NCBI RefSeq assembly: GCF_014647795.1
Contig: NZ_BMPW01000027.1
Location: forward strand, 1-64,000
From: Actinoplanes campanulatus
GTDB taxonomy: Bacteria; Actinomycetota; Actinomycetes; Mycobacteriales; Micromonosporaceae
DNA length: 64,000 nt
Reading direction: 5' to 3'
Part shown: piece by piece, positions 24,705-33,045 of the stretch
How positions within the stretch are numbered: position 1 is the stretch's first letter
How the letters are laid out: each line of letters starts with the position of its first letter
Translations under genes and position numbers: made by a program
The notes under the pieces: generated by a model
What the model was told of the DNA's origin: nothing
The model's input: the letters and a program-made list of their open reading frames with translations, nothing else
The model's database searches: none

Positions 24705-24756
24705 CATTTCTGCGCGCACTCCCTGACCGGCGGGCCGCGGCCCAGCCGTGCCTCCG

Positions 24757-24762
24757 TAGACT
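24757..24762 (+). promoter_or_regulatory. -10 box upstream of pheS
   Basis: TAGACT, 99 bp before ATG of pheS, would give a leader of about 93 nt. A perfect palindrome GGGCCGCGGCCC (24732-24743) lies in the -35 zone. Confidence 0.4.
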
Positions 24763-24820
24763 GTGCCAACTGTGTCGCCCCTTCGCGGCCCGCGCTGCGC
24801 TCGGTGCACTCAGTCCCGAC

Positions 24821-24834
24821 TTGCCACGTGGCAA
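24821..24834. promoter_or_regulatory. 14-bp palindrome in the pheS leader
   Basis: TTGCCACGTGGCAA is a perfect palindrome 27 bp ahead of the pheS start. It could be an operator or a small RNA hairpin near the ribosome-binding region. Confidence 0.4.
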
Positions 24835-24846
24835 ATCCGGTATTAG

Positions 24847-25923
<1,077 letters not shown>

Positions 25924-25927
25924 AGCG

Positions 25928-28405
25928 ATGAAGACGTCACTGTCGTGGCTGCGCGAGTACGTCGAGCTGCCCGCGGGGATCACCGCTTCGGAGCTGGACG
26001 CGGCGCTGACCAACCTCGGCATGGAGGTCGAGTCCATCGTCGACCAGGCCGGCACGATCCTCGGTGACCTGGTCGTCGGCCGGGTGCTGACCATCGAGGA
26101 GCTGACCGGTTTCAAGAAGCCGATCCGGTTCTGCACGGTCGACGTCGGCCGGGACGCGCCGCAGGAGATCGTCTGCGGGGCGCGCAACTTCGCCGAGGGC
26201 GACCTCGTCGTGGTCATCCTCCCGGGTGGCGAGCTGCCGGGCGGGTTCAAGATCGGGGCGCGGAAGACGTACGGGCGGAACTCGCACGGCATGATCTGCT
26301 CCGCCGCCGAGCTGGGCCTGTCCGGTGACCACTCGGGCATCATCGTGCTGCCCGTGGACTCGGCTCAGCCGGGCGCCGACGGGCGGGCCGTGGTCGGCCT
26401 GGACGAGGTGCTGATCGAGGTGGAGATCACCCCGGACCGGGGCTACGAGATGAGCGTCCGCGGCATCGCCCGGGAGCTGTCCACGTACTTCGGCGTGCCG
26501 TTCACCGACCCGGGTCTTCTTGCCGCGCCGGGTGGGACCACCGATGTGCCCCATGCGATCTCCGTCGAGGACACCGTCGGCTGTGACCGGTTCGCGGCCC
26601 GCGTGGTCCGCGGCATCGACCCGGCCGCGCAGTCGCCGGAGTGGATGCAGCGGCGGCTCGTCGCGGCCGGCATCCGGGCCATCTCGCTGCCCGTCGACAT
26701 CACCAACTACCTGATGCTCGAACTCGGCCAGCCGATGCACGTCTTCGACCTGAACCGGCTGGGCGGTGGCCTCGTCGTGCGCCGCGCCCGGGCCGGGGAG
26801 AAGCTGACCACCCTGGACGGTGTCGCGCGCTCGCTCGACGCCGAGGACATGGTGATCTGCGACGAGACCGGGCCGATCTCGCTCGCCGCCGTCATGGGCG
26901 GCGAGACCAGCGAGTGGCAGGAGGGCACGGTCGACGTGCTCCTCGAGGCCGCGCACTGGGACCCGGTCATGGTGGGCCGGACCGCGCGGCGGCACAGGCT
27001 CTTCAGCGAGGCCGCCAAGCGGTGGGAGCGGGGCGTCGACCCGGCCCTGCCGCTGGTCGCCCTGGAGCGGGCCGTCCGGATCCTCACCGAGCACGCCGGC
27101 GGGACCGTCGACGAGCGGATCCTCGACATCGACCACGTGGCCGCGCCGGTTCCGCTGACCCTGCCCGCCGACGCGCCGGGCCGGATCGTCGGGCTGCCGT
27201 ACTCGGCGGAGCAGATCGCCGGCCTGCTACGGAAGGTCGGCTGCGAGGTCACCGGGAACGAGGTGCTCAGCGTCGTACCGCCGACGTGGCGGCCCGACCT
27301 GGTGGCCCCGATCGACCTGATCGAGGAGGTGGCGCGGCTCGGCGGCTACAACGAGATCCCCAGCGTGCTGCCGCCGGCCGGCAGCAGCAACGGGCTCACC
27401 CCGGCGCAGAAACGGCGCCGGTCGGTGGGCCGGGCGCTCGCCGAGAACGGTTACGTCGAGGTGCTGTCGTACCCGTTCGTCGGCCCCGGGCTGGCCGACA
27501 CCCTCGGACTGCCGGCGGCCGACCCGCGGCGCAGCGCGGTGCGGCTCACCAACCCGCTGTCCGAGGAGGAGCCGCTGCTGCGGACCACCCTGCTCGGCCC
27601 GCTGCTCGGCACGCTCAAGCGCAACCTGGGCCGCGGCCGGCGGGACGTCGCGCTCTACGAGGCCGGCACGGTCTTCCTGCCGCACCTCACCTCGACCGCG
27701 CCGCCCACGCTCGGCGTGGACCGGCGTCCCACCAACGCGGAGTGGGCGGCCGCCAACGCGATCGTCCCCGAGCAACCGTGGCACCTGGCCGTGGTCCTCG
27801 CCGGCGACATCGAGCCGGCCGGCTGGTGGGGCCAGGGCCGGGCCGCGACCTGGGCGGACGCCATCGAGGCGGCGCGCGTCGCGCTCTCCGCGGCGGGCGT
27901 TCCGGACGACCTCGTCACGGTACGGGCGGGCGAGCAGGCGCCCTGGCACCCCGGCCGCTGCGCCGAGATCCTGGTCGACGGCGCGGTCGTCGGTCACGCC
28001 GGTGAGCTGCACCCGGCCGTCCTCGCGGCCCTCGACCTGCCCAAGCGCACCTCGGCCGCCGAGATCGACCTGGACGCCCTGCCGGACGCCCCGGTCGTCG
28101 AGGCGGTGAAGATCTCCACCTTCCCGCCGGCGCTGATCGACGTGGCCCTGGTCCTCGACCGCACCGTCCCGGCCGCCGAGGTCCAGGCCGCTCTCACCGA
28201 GGGCGCGGGCCCGCTGCTGGAGTCGGTCGCCCTGTTCGACGTCTACGAGTCGTCGCAGCTGGGCGAGGACAAGCGGTCGCTGGCCTACAAGCTGACCTTC
28301 CGCGCCACCGACCGCACGCTCACCTCGGAGGAGACCATCACGGCCCGCGACGCCGCGGTGGCCGTGACCGCCTCCCGCTTCGGAGCCACTCTCCGCGGCG
28401 CCTGA
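25928..28405 (+). CDS. pheT: Phenylalanyl-tRNA synthetase beta subunit
   Basis: Protein of 825 aa, normal for the long bacterial form. Domains in order: B1 and EMAP-like tRNA-binding region (about 1-155, with DLVVGRVLTIEELTGFKKP), B3/B4 editing domain (about 215-390, with AISLPVDITNYLMLELGQPM), B5 (about 400-470), a catalytic-like core (about 490-700) and the C-terminal ferredoxin-fold anticodon-binding domain (about 730-825, ISTFPPALIDVALVLD). Ends 55 bp from a convergent gene, with a shared terminator between. Confidence 0.97.
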   Translation: MKTSLSWLREYVELPAGITASELDAALTNLGMEVESIVDQAGTILGDLVVGRVLTIEELTGFKKPIRFCTVDVGRDAPQEIVCGARNFAEGDLVVVILPGGELPGGFKIGARKTYGRNSHGMICSAAELGLSGDHSGIIVLPVDSAQPGADGRAVVGLDEVLIEVEITPDRGYEMSVRGIARELSTYFGVPFTDPGLLAAPGGTTDVPHAISVEDTVGCDRFAARVVRGIDPAAQSPEWMQRRLVAAGIRAISLPVDITNYLMLELGQPMHVFDLNRLGGGLVVRRARAGEKLTTLDGVARSLDAEDMVICDETGPISLAAVMGGETSEWQEGTVDVLLEAAHWDPVMVGRTARRHRLFSEAAKRWERGVDPALPLVALERAVRILTEHAGGTVDERILDIDHVAAPVPLTLPADAPGRIVGLPYSAEQIAGLLRKVGCEVTGNEVLSVVPPTWRPDLVAPIDLIEEVARLGGYNEIPSVLPPAGSSNGLTPAQKRRRSVGRALAENGYVEVLSYPFVGPGLADTLGLPAADPRRSAVRLTNPLSEEEPLLRTTLLGPLLGTLKRNLGRGRRDVALYEAGTVFLPHLTSTAPPTLGVDRRPTNAEWAAANAIVPEQPWHLAVVLAGDIEPAGWWGQGRAATWADAIEAARVALSAAGVPDDLVTVRAGEQAPWHPGRCAEILVDGAVVGHAGELHPAVLAALDLPKRTSAAEIDLDALPDAPVVEAVKISTFPPALIDVALVLDRTVPAAEVQAALTEGAGPLLESVALFDVYESSQLGEDKRSLAYKLTFRATDRTLTSEETITARDAAVAVTASRFGATLRGA

Positions 28406-28421
28406 CCCGCCCCGCTCCCGT

Positions 28422-28451
28422 CCGGCCGGTGGGGAACTCCCCGCCGGCCGG
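28422..28451. terminator. Bidirectional terminator between pheT and the DUF4253 gene
   Basis: CCGGCCGGTGGGG (28422-28434) pairs with CCCCGCCGGCCGG (28439-28451) around AACT with one mismatch. It sits between two convergent stops. Confidence 0.75.
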
Positions 28452-28459
28452 GCGAACTC

Positions 28460-29239
28460 CTAGTCCCACCAGAACGACCAGAGCGGGGCGTCGACCAGCG
28501 ACGCCGCGTAATCCGCCAGCGAGCCGCAACCCTGTAGGACGTTGTCCGGGCAGAAGGCGTGATGCTCCGCGGCGATCTCCATCGCGTGATCCGCGTCGAG
28601 CGGTGGGGCGGCGACACTCAGATAGAGGCTGGCGAAACTCGCCGCCACGACGCGCACGCCGAAACGGTCCTCCCAGTTCCGCAGGACGCACGAGATCTTG
28701 GCCGTGTCGTTCTCGTGGTTGGTGGGACCGGTCCACGCCGCGTCGGTCAGCGAGTCGGCGCCACGGGAAGAGCTGATCAGGCCGAGCCGCGGCGTGATGA
28801 GCCAGCCCTTGGCCGAGACCAGGTCGGCGATCTCGGATGCGCGCTCGCCGGGATCGGCCTGCAACCGGCCACGGCGGGCCAGGCCGGGCCAGCCGGCGCG
28901 GAACGGGCCGATGCTCGCCATCAGCTCCTCCTCGCCGTCCTCCTCCTCGGGCTCGACCGATGACCACCAGCCCCCGAGGAGCGCCCCGGGATAGTGGTCG
29001 CCCGGCGCGGAACGGATCTGCCCCGGCCAGCGGTCGTCCGGATCACGCCATGGCCGGTCCGGGTCGCGGTCGGAGAGGCTGCCCAGCAGCAGCGGCCACA
29101 GGCCGGTGCGCTCGTGCTGCTCGTGCAGGACCCGCCACCAGCCGGGCTCCGGTGGGCCGGCGCTGATCCAGAGGCGACCGTCGGGGGACGGCTCCCAGCC
29201 GCCGTCGGTGGGATCCGTCTCGAGCCGGGGAGCTGACAT
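28460..29239 (-). CDS. DUF4253 domain-containing protein
   Basis: Protein of 259 aa without signal peptide or membrane helix. The C-terminal 110 residues have the features I associate with DUF4253: NWEDRFGVRVVAASFASLYL, then EIAAEHHAFCPDNVLQGCG and a final LVDAPLWSFWWD. The N-terminal half is tryptophan-rich (GWWRVLHEQHERTGLWPLLL) and holds an acidic patch EEEDGEEE. These proteins are widespread in actinomycetes and often lie near toxin-immunity or stress genes; their function is not known. ATG 29239 is chosen because a TAGCCT box ends seven bases upstream. Confidence 0.75.
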   Translation of the reverse strand: MSAPRLETDPTDGGWEPSPDGRLWISAGPPEPGWWRVLHEQHERTGLWPLLLGSLSDRDPDRPWRDPDDRWPGQIRSAPGDHYPGALLGGWWSSVEPEEEDGEEELMASIGPFRAGWPGLARRGRLQADPGERASEIADLVSAKGWLITPRLGLISSSRGADSLTDAAWTGPTNHENDTAKISCVLRNWEDRFGVRVVAASFASLYLSVAAPPLDADHAMEIAAEHHAFCPDNVLQGCGSLADYAASLVDAPLWSFWWD

Positions 29240-29246
29240 GCGCCCG

Positions 29247-29252
29247 AGGCTA
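29247..29252 (-). promoter_or_regulatory. -10 box for the leaderless DUF4253 gene
   Basis: On the minus strand TAGCCT ends seven bases before ATG 29239, with no Shine-Dalgarno between. Confidence 0.45.
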
Positions 29253-29331
29253 GACCCCGGGTACGACATTCAGCTCGGGCCCCGACAGCGGGAAGCCGCA
29301 CACGGAAGTCGCCGCGTGTGTGATCGCTGAG

Positions 29332-29358
29332 GCCGTGGCACGTGTGGGCGGCCACGGC
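29332..29358 (-). terminator. Hairpin downstream of the DUF3616 gene
   Basis: GCCGTGG (29332-29338) and CCACGGC (29352-29358) form a 7-bp stem 33 bp past the stop of the minus-strand DUF3616 gene. A second weak stem (CACACG/CGTGTG) lies just beyond. No U tract. Confidence 0.4.
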
Positions 29359-29390
29359 AGTGTGACCGTGGACGCCCACCCACGCCGCGT

Positions 29391-30452
29391 TCAGGGCAGG
29401 CGCAGCACGTCGGCGATCACGGCGCCGTCGGGGGTGAGGCGGTGCCGGGCGGGGCTGTCGTAGACGACCAGCACCCGGTCGGTCCCGATCAGGCTCAGGC
29501 CCTCGGCGTGGTCGTCGCCCTCGCCGTAGGTGAGCTCCAGCTCGCGGGTGATCTGGTCGTGCCGCACGATGGTGGGGATCTCGGCCCGGCAGGCGTCGTG
29601 CCACCGGTAGACGCGCACCGGCCCGTCCAGGTCCATCGTGGGGCCGGCCAGGATCAGCAGGTCGTCGCCGGCCGGGCACAGGTCGCGCACGCCGAGACCG
29701 TCCAGGTCGAGCACGTGCTTGCGGTAGAGCCGCCCGTCGTCGAACCGGTGCAGCCGCAGCCGGCCCGGGTCGTCGGGGGTGACGTAGGGGCGCAGTTCCA
29801 GCACGAACGCCCAGCCGCGCAGCACCGGCCCGCGCAGGCCCAGGTAGATCCGGTCGTCGCGGACCGCGATGCCCTCGACGTCCAGCCCGTTGTCCTTGCC
29901 CGGGATGGGCAGGAACGGACCGATGTGCTCGTCGTCCTGCAACAGCCGGCGCAGGTCGTCGCGGCCGGACAGCGCGGCCGCCCGGTGCCGTTGCCCGCCG
30001 GACTCGATCTCCCGGACCGGCGTCGGCACCCCGTCCACGTCGGCGATCGGCAGCCGGACCAGGATCTGGCGGTTGGCCTGACCCTCTACCCGGCCGAGCC
30101 GGCGCAGCGCCTTGGAGCCCTCGTGCCGGTCCTTGATCTGCTTGCGGCGCAGGCTGTGCGAGCCGACCGCCCAGAGGAACCGGCCGCTGCGGGTCAGCCC
30201 CTCGATGTCGGCCTCCTCGTCGGCGTCCGCGCCGGGCAGGGCGACGAAGTCGGCGAGGCGGAACCGGGTCTCGTCGCCGAACTCGGTGGGCTCGGCCGGA
30301 TCGTCGGCGATCAGCCGCTCGATCGTGGCGGTCTCGTCCCCGGCGATCCAGAGCGCGCGCCCGTCGAGACGGACCGCGGAGAGGTTGGTGTGGGTGGCCG
30401 CGTCCTGCGATTCGCTGGAGAACCGCAGCCGCACCCGGTAGTCGACCGTCAT
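29391..30452 (-). CDS. DUF3616 domain-containing protein
   Basis: Protein of 353 aa. The early segment NLSAVRLDGRALWIAGDE, then DIEGLTRSGRFLWAVGSHSL and GLDVEGIAVRDDRIYLGLRG, is the repeated beta-propeller-like pattern of DUF3616. Strands of the form x-D-D-R-x-x-L-G-L-R-G repeat through the chain, so a propeller is likely. No export signal. ATG 30452 has GGGAG ten bases upstream; ATG 30461 is an alternative that would be too close to it. It lies downstream of the monooxygenase gene on the same strand with a 119-bp gap. Function unknown. Confidence 0.75.
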   Translation of the reverse strand: MTVDYRVRLRFSSESQDAATHTNLSAVRLDGRALWIAGDETATIERLIADDPAEPTEFGDETRFRLADFVALPGADADEEADIEGLTRSGRFLWAVGSHSLRRKQIKDRHEGSKALRRLGRVEGQANRQILVRLPIADVDGVPTPVREIESGGQRHRAAALSGRDDLRRLLQDDEHIGPFLPIPGKDNGLDVEGIAVRDDRIYLGLRGPVLRGWAFVLELRPYVTPDDPGRLRLHRFDDGRLYRKHVLDLDGLGVRDLCPAGDDLLILAGPTMDLDGPVRVYRWHDACRAEIPTIVRHDQITRELELTYGEGDDHAEGLSLIGTDRVLVVYDSPARHRLTPDGAVIADVLRLP

Positions 30453-30571
30453 GGTCCACATGCTCCCACCGCCGCGCACCCCCGGTGGAGATCTTGGCGT
30501 CAGCCTTACGCTTCCTTTTTCCGGTACGCCCACCCGATCTCGAAGTGGGCGGAGCGCGGTCCGGCCGCCGG

Positions 30572-31948
30572 TCAGGGCAGGAATCGCGCCACCGCGGCGG
30601 GGGCCTCGCCGGCCGGGCCACGCCACGCCACGTAGCCGTCCGGGCGGATCAGGCACGCCGTGCCGTCGGTGGACCCGGGGGCCGCCACGAGCACGCGGTC
30701 CTCGTACCCCTCGAGGTTCTGATCGGTGAGGAGCACGTGCCGGCCGTCGCGCAGTGCCTCGTAGAGGCGCCCGCCGTCGCGCAGGGTGACGTCGGTGGCC
30801 CGCGGCGTGCCCGGGTAGGAGATGCCGACGCCGGAGATGATCCCGGCGGCGCGGCGGGCGACCGGCGGCAGGCCGAGCAGGATCCGGCCGAGGGTGTTCC
30901 GTGCCCGGCGGCCCGCCGCGGAGCGGATCATGGCGGCCCGGATCAGCGTGCCGCTGCTGCGCAGGACCATCCGGCCCACCGGGTGGCGTTCGGCCTCGTA
31001 GGTGTCGAGCAGGCCCTCGGGGGCCCGGCCCTGGGCGGTGGCGACGAGTTTCCAGGACAGGTTCGCGGCGTCCTGGAGGCCGGTGTTCATGCCCTGGCCG
31101 CCGGCCGGTGAGTGCACGTGGGCGGCGTCGCCGGCGAGGAACACCCGGCCCACCCGGTAGCGCGGCGCCTGACGCTCGTCGCTGTGGAAGCGGGACATCC
31201 ACCGGGTCTCGGTGATGCCGAAGTCGGTGCCGTGGACGCGGCGGGTGACCGCGCGGATCTCGTCGAGCGTAACCGGGGTGCGGTCGTCGACCTGGTTGTC
31301 GCGGTTCCAGGCGAAGATCCGGTACCACCCGTCGCCGAACGGGGCGACCATGGCGAAGGCGTCGCCGACCGCGTCGACCGCCAGCACGTCCCCGGGCGGG
31401 GTGGCCAGCCGCACGTCGGCCAGCATGATCGAGGTGAGCACGGCCCGGCCGGGGAAGGGCAGGCCGAGGCTCTGCCGGACGGTGCTGTGCAGGCCGTCGG
31501 CGCCGACCACGTAGTCGGCGGTGACCGTGTCGCCGTCCTCGAACTCCAGGGTGACCAGGCCGTCGTCCTGCCGCAGGCCGGTGAGGCGGGCGCCGTGGCG
31601 GAACTCGGCGCCGGCCTTCAGCGCCCGCTCGGCCAGCGCGTTCTCCACCCGGTACTGCGGGGTGATCAACAGGTACGGGAACCGGGAGGGCAGCCGGGAG
31701 AGGTCCAGCTCGATCCCGTCGAACAGCCGCAGCCGCCGCACCCGGGCGCCCTCGGCGATCAGGCCGTCGGCGAGGCCGCGGGCGTCGAGCATCTCCAGGG
31801 TGCGGGCGTGCACGCCGAAGGCCCGGGTCAGGTTGGACGTCCCGGACCGGCGCTCGAAGACGGTGACCGGGATGCCGGCGTGGGCCAGGTCGCCGGCGAG
31901 AAGGAGTCCGGTCGGGCCGGCGCCGATGATCGCGACGGTGGTGTGCAT
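30572..31948 (-). CDS. FAD-dependent aromatic-type monooxygenase
   Basis: Protein of 458 aa, class A flavoprotein monooxygenase. The FAD dinucleotide fold is TVAIIGAGPTGLLLAGDLA (about 4-22), with Glu in VFERR; the DG motif is VVGADGLHSTVRQSLG (about 150-165); the GD motif is VFLAGDAAHVHSPAGGQGMN (about 275-294). These bind FAD and NAD(P)H to hydroxylate an aromatic or polyketide substrate; substrate unknown. GGAGG precedes ATG. Transcribed away from a TetR gene, with two operator-like palindromes between, so it is probably induced by the regulator's ligand. Confidence 0.9.
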   Translation of the reverse strand: MHTTVAIIGAGPTGLLLAGDLAHAGIPVTVFERRSGTSNLTRAFGVHARTLEMLDARGLADGLIAEGARVRRLRLFDGIELDLSRLPSRFPYLLITPQYRVENALAERALKAGAEFRHGARLTGLRQDDGLVTLEFEDGDTVTADYVVGADGLHSTVRQSLGLPFPGRAVLTSIMLADVRLATPPGDVLAVDAVGDAFAMVAPFGDGWYRIFAWNRDNQVDDRTPVTLDEIRAVTRRVHGTDFGITETRWMSRFHSDERQAPRYRVGRVFLAGDAAHVHSPAGGQGMNTGLQDAANLSWKLVATAQGRAPEGLLDTYEAERHPVGRMVLRSSGTLIRAAMIRSAAGRRARNTLGRILLGLPPVARRAAGIISGVGISYPGTPRATDVTLRDGGRLYEALRDGRHVLLTDQNLEGYEDRVLVAAPGSTDGTACLIRPDGYVAWRGPAGEAPAAVARFLP

Positions 31949-31964
31949 GGTGTCCTCCGCTCGC

Positions 31965-31984
31965 TTGCCAACAGGTGTTGGCAA
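31965..31984. promoter_or_regulatory. TetR operator O1
   Basis: TTGCCAACAGGTGTTGGCAA, two 9-bp perfect arms around GG. It covers the predicted transcription start of the monooxygenase promoter. Confidence 0.8.
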
Positions 31985-31985
31985 A

Positions 31986-32015
31986 ACCATAGATGTCACT
32001 CTCCGGTGTAGTCAA
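31986..32015 (-). promoter_or_regulatory. Monooxygenase promoter
   Basis: On the minus strand TTGACT (32015-32010) and TATGGT (31991-31986) are spaced by 18 bp, a near-consensus sigma-70-type promoter for the monooxygenase. Operators flank it on both sides. Confidence 0.65.
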
Positions 32016-32028
32016 CAGTTGTTGGCAA
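32009..32028. promoter_or_regulatory. TetR operator O2
   Basis: TAGTCAACAGTTGTTGGCAA matches O1 at 15 of 20 positions. It overlaps the -35 elements of both divergent promoters. A further half site GTTGGCA lies at 32035-32041. Confidence 0.7.
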
Positions 32029-32047
32029 ACGCCGGTTGGCATAGAGT
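32019..32047 (+). promoter_or_regulatory. Leaderless promoter of the tetR gene
   Basis: TTGTTG (32019-32024), 17 bp, TAGAGT (32042-32047); the -10 ends seven bases before ATG 32055. The -35 lies in operator O2, which fits autorepression. Confidence 0.6.
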
Positions 32048-32054
32048 GCGATGC

Positions 32055-32615
32055 ATGACGACCCGTCGTTCCGACGCCACCCGCGCCGCGATCCTGACCG
32101 CCGCGCGGGAGCGTTTCGCCGCCGACGGGTTCGAGCGTGCCACCATCCGCGCCATCGCCGCCGACGCTCGCATAGATCCATCGATGGTCATGCGTTACTA
32201 CGGCAACAAGGAGGGGCTGTTCGCCGCGGCCGCCGAGTTCGATCTGCGGCTGCCGGATTTTGCCGGCGCCGAGCCGACCGCGGTCGGAGAAGTGCTGGTC
32301 AGGCACTTCCTGGAGCGCTGGGAGGGGGATGACACGTTGCTAGCGCTGCTGCGCGCCGCGGTCACCCAGGAGGGGCCCGCCGAACGGATGCGGGCGATCT
32401 TCGCCGGGCAGCTCGGTCCGCTGGCCGCCCGGCTGGCCCCGGAGGCGGATCAGGCCCCCCTCCGGGCCGGTCTGGTCGCCTCCCAGATGCTCGGATTCGC
32501 CCTCTGCCGGTACGTTCTGCGGCTGCCCCCGATGGCCGGTCTGGAGCGGGACGAAGCGGTCGCTTGGCTCGGCCCGACCGTCCAGCGGTACCTCACCGGG
32601 CCCGATTCGCTCTAG
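32055..32615 (+). CDS. TetR-family regulator of the monooxygenase
   Basis: Protein of 186 aa. The helix-turn-helix at about 8-52 includes AARERFAADGFERATIRAIA and PSMVMRYYGNKEGLF, the canonical TetR form in which Y-Y binds the operator. The C-terminal 120 residues match the TetR_C ligand domain used by actinomycete drug-sensing members. It lies divergent to the monooxygenase; two palindromes between them are the likely targets. Its stop codon lies within another inverted repeat. Ligand unknown. Confidence 0.92.
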   Translation: MTTRRSDATRAAILTAARERFAADGFERATIRAIAADARIDPSMVMRYYGNKEGLFAAAAEFDLRLPDFAGAEPTAVGEVLVRHFLERWEGDDTLLALLRAAVTQEGPAERMRAIFAGQLGPLAARLAPEADQAPLRAGLVASQMLGFALCRYVLRLPPMAGLERDEAVAWLGPTVQRYLTGPDSL

Positions 32616-32641
32616 CGCCATGACGATTGTCATGGCGCTAG
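32612..32641. promoter_or_regulatory. 13-bp perfect inverted repeat at the tetR stop and next promoter
   Basis: CTAGCGCCATGAC (32612-32624) and GTCATGGCGCTAG (32629-32641) surround GATT. The left arm contains the tetR stop codon and the right arm runs into the TAGAGT (32639-32644) -10 box of the following gene. It can act as terminator for one gene and operator for the next. Confidence 0.75.
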
Positions 32642-32650
32642 AGTGGGGGC

Positions 32651-32866
32651 ATGGAGTCGTCGACCTTCCGCCTGATGGGCGTCCACGAGATCCGCGTCCG
32701 CATCGGAGACCTCAGCCGCCAGCAGGCCTACCTGCTCGTCAACCGCCCGGACTTCCCCCAGCCGGTGGCCGTGCTGGCCCAGGGCAAGGTCTGGCTCGTT
32801 GACGAGGTGGAGGCCTGGCTCACCACGCAGCAGTCCTCTGAGGAGGGTGACTTGCGCCCGCCGTGA
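32651..32866 (+). CDS. Small AlpA/excisionase-like DNA-binding protein
   Basis: Protein of 71 aa. MGVHEIRVRIGDLSRQQAYL followed by LVNRPDFPQPVAVLAQGK and VWLVDEVEAWL is the compact winged helix-turn-helix of AlpA/excisionase/MerR-like proteins, with the typical F-P-x-P-V wing and W-x-x-x-x-V-E-x-W-L end. No integrase or phage gene is near, so it is more likely a small regulator. TAGAGT ends six bases before the ATG, with no ribosome-binding site, so it should be leaderless. The promoter lies in a perfect inverted repeat, possibly its own operator. Confidence 0.75.
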   Translation: MESSTFRLMGVHEIRVRIGDLSRQQAYLLVNRPDFPQPVAVLAQGKVWLVDEVEAWLTTQQSSEEGDLRPP

Positions 32867-32936
32867 GTTCGTGACAGTGTCGGCCCGTGATCGCGCCGAG
32901 GGTGTGCGGTCCCGATTTCCTGAAAGAGTGAAGCCA

Positions 32937-32969
32937 ATGATCACGGCCTGGCCCTACGGCCGCCGCTGA
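32937..32969 (+). CDS. Candidate leader peptide MITAWPYGRR
   Basis: Ten codons and TGA with GAAAGAG 8-14 bases upstream. The last three sense codons (GGC CGC CGC) form the left arm of a stable hairpin (32958-32991). Nine bases before it (AGAGTGAAG, 32925-32933) are complementary to CTTCACTCT (33019-33027), directly before the acetyltransferase's own GAAAAGG. This is the layout of ribosome-controlled attenuators for resistance enzymes. I do not recognise the peptide. Confidence 0.45.
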   Translation: MITAWPYGRR

Positions 32970-32991
32970 GCATTCTCCGCCCGCGGCGGCC
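32958..32991 (+). promoter_or_regulatory. Leader hairpin upstream of the GNAT gene
   Basis: GGCCGCCGC (32958-32966) pairs with GCGGCGGCC (32983-32991) across a 16-nt loop. A ribosome stalled on the leader peptide would hold the left arm open. The larger 9-bp stem described with the peptide encloses it. Confidence 0.6.
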
Positions 32992-33045
32992 CTGCATGCC
33001 CCATTCCCGCAGGTGTTTCTTCACTCTGAAAAGGCTTTCCTCACC

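Noticed and set aside
29442-30635. Plus-strand frame of 397 codons opposite DUF3616
   Set aside because: The opposite strand holds the recognisable DUF3616 repeats; this frame is a shadow.
32651-32866. Excisionase of an integrated mobile element
   Set aside because: The fold is excisionase-like, but no integrase, attachment-site repeat or phage gene is nearby, so a small regulator is more likely.
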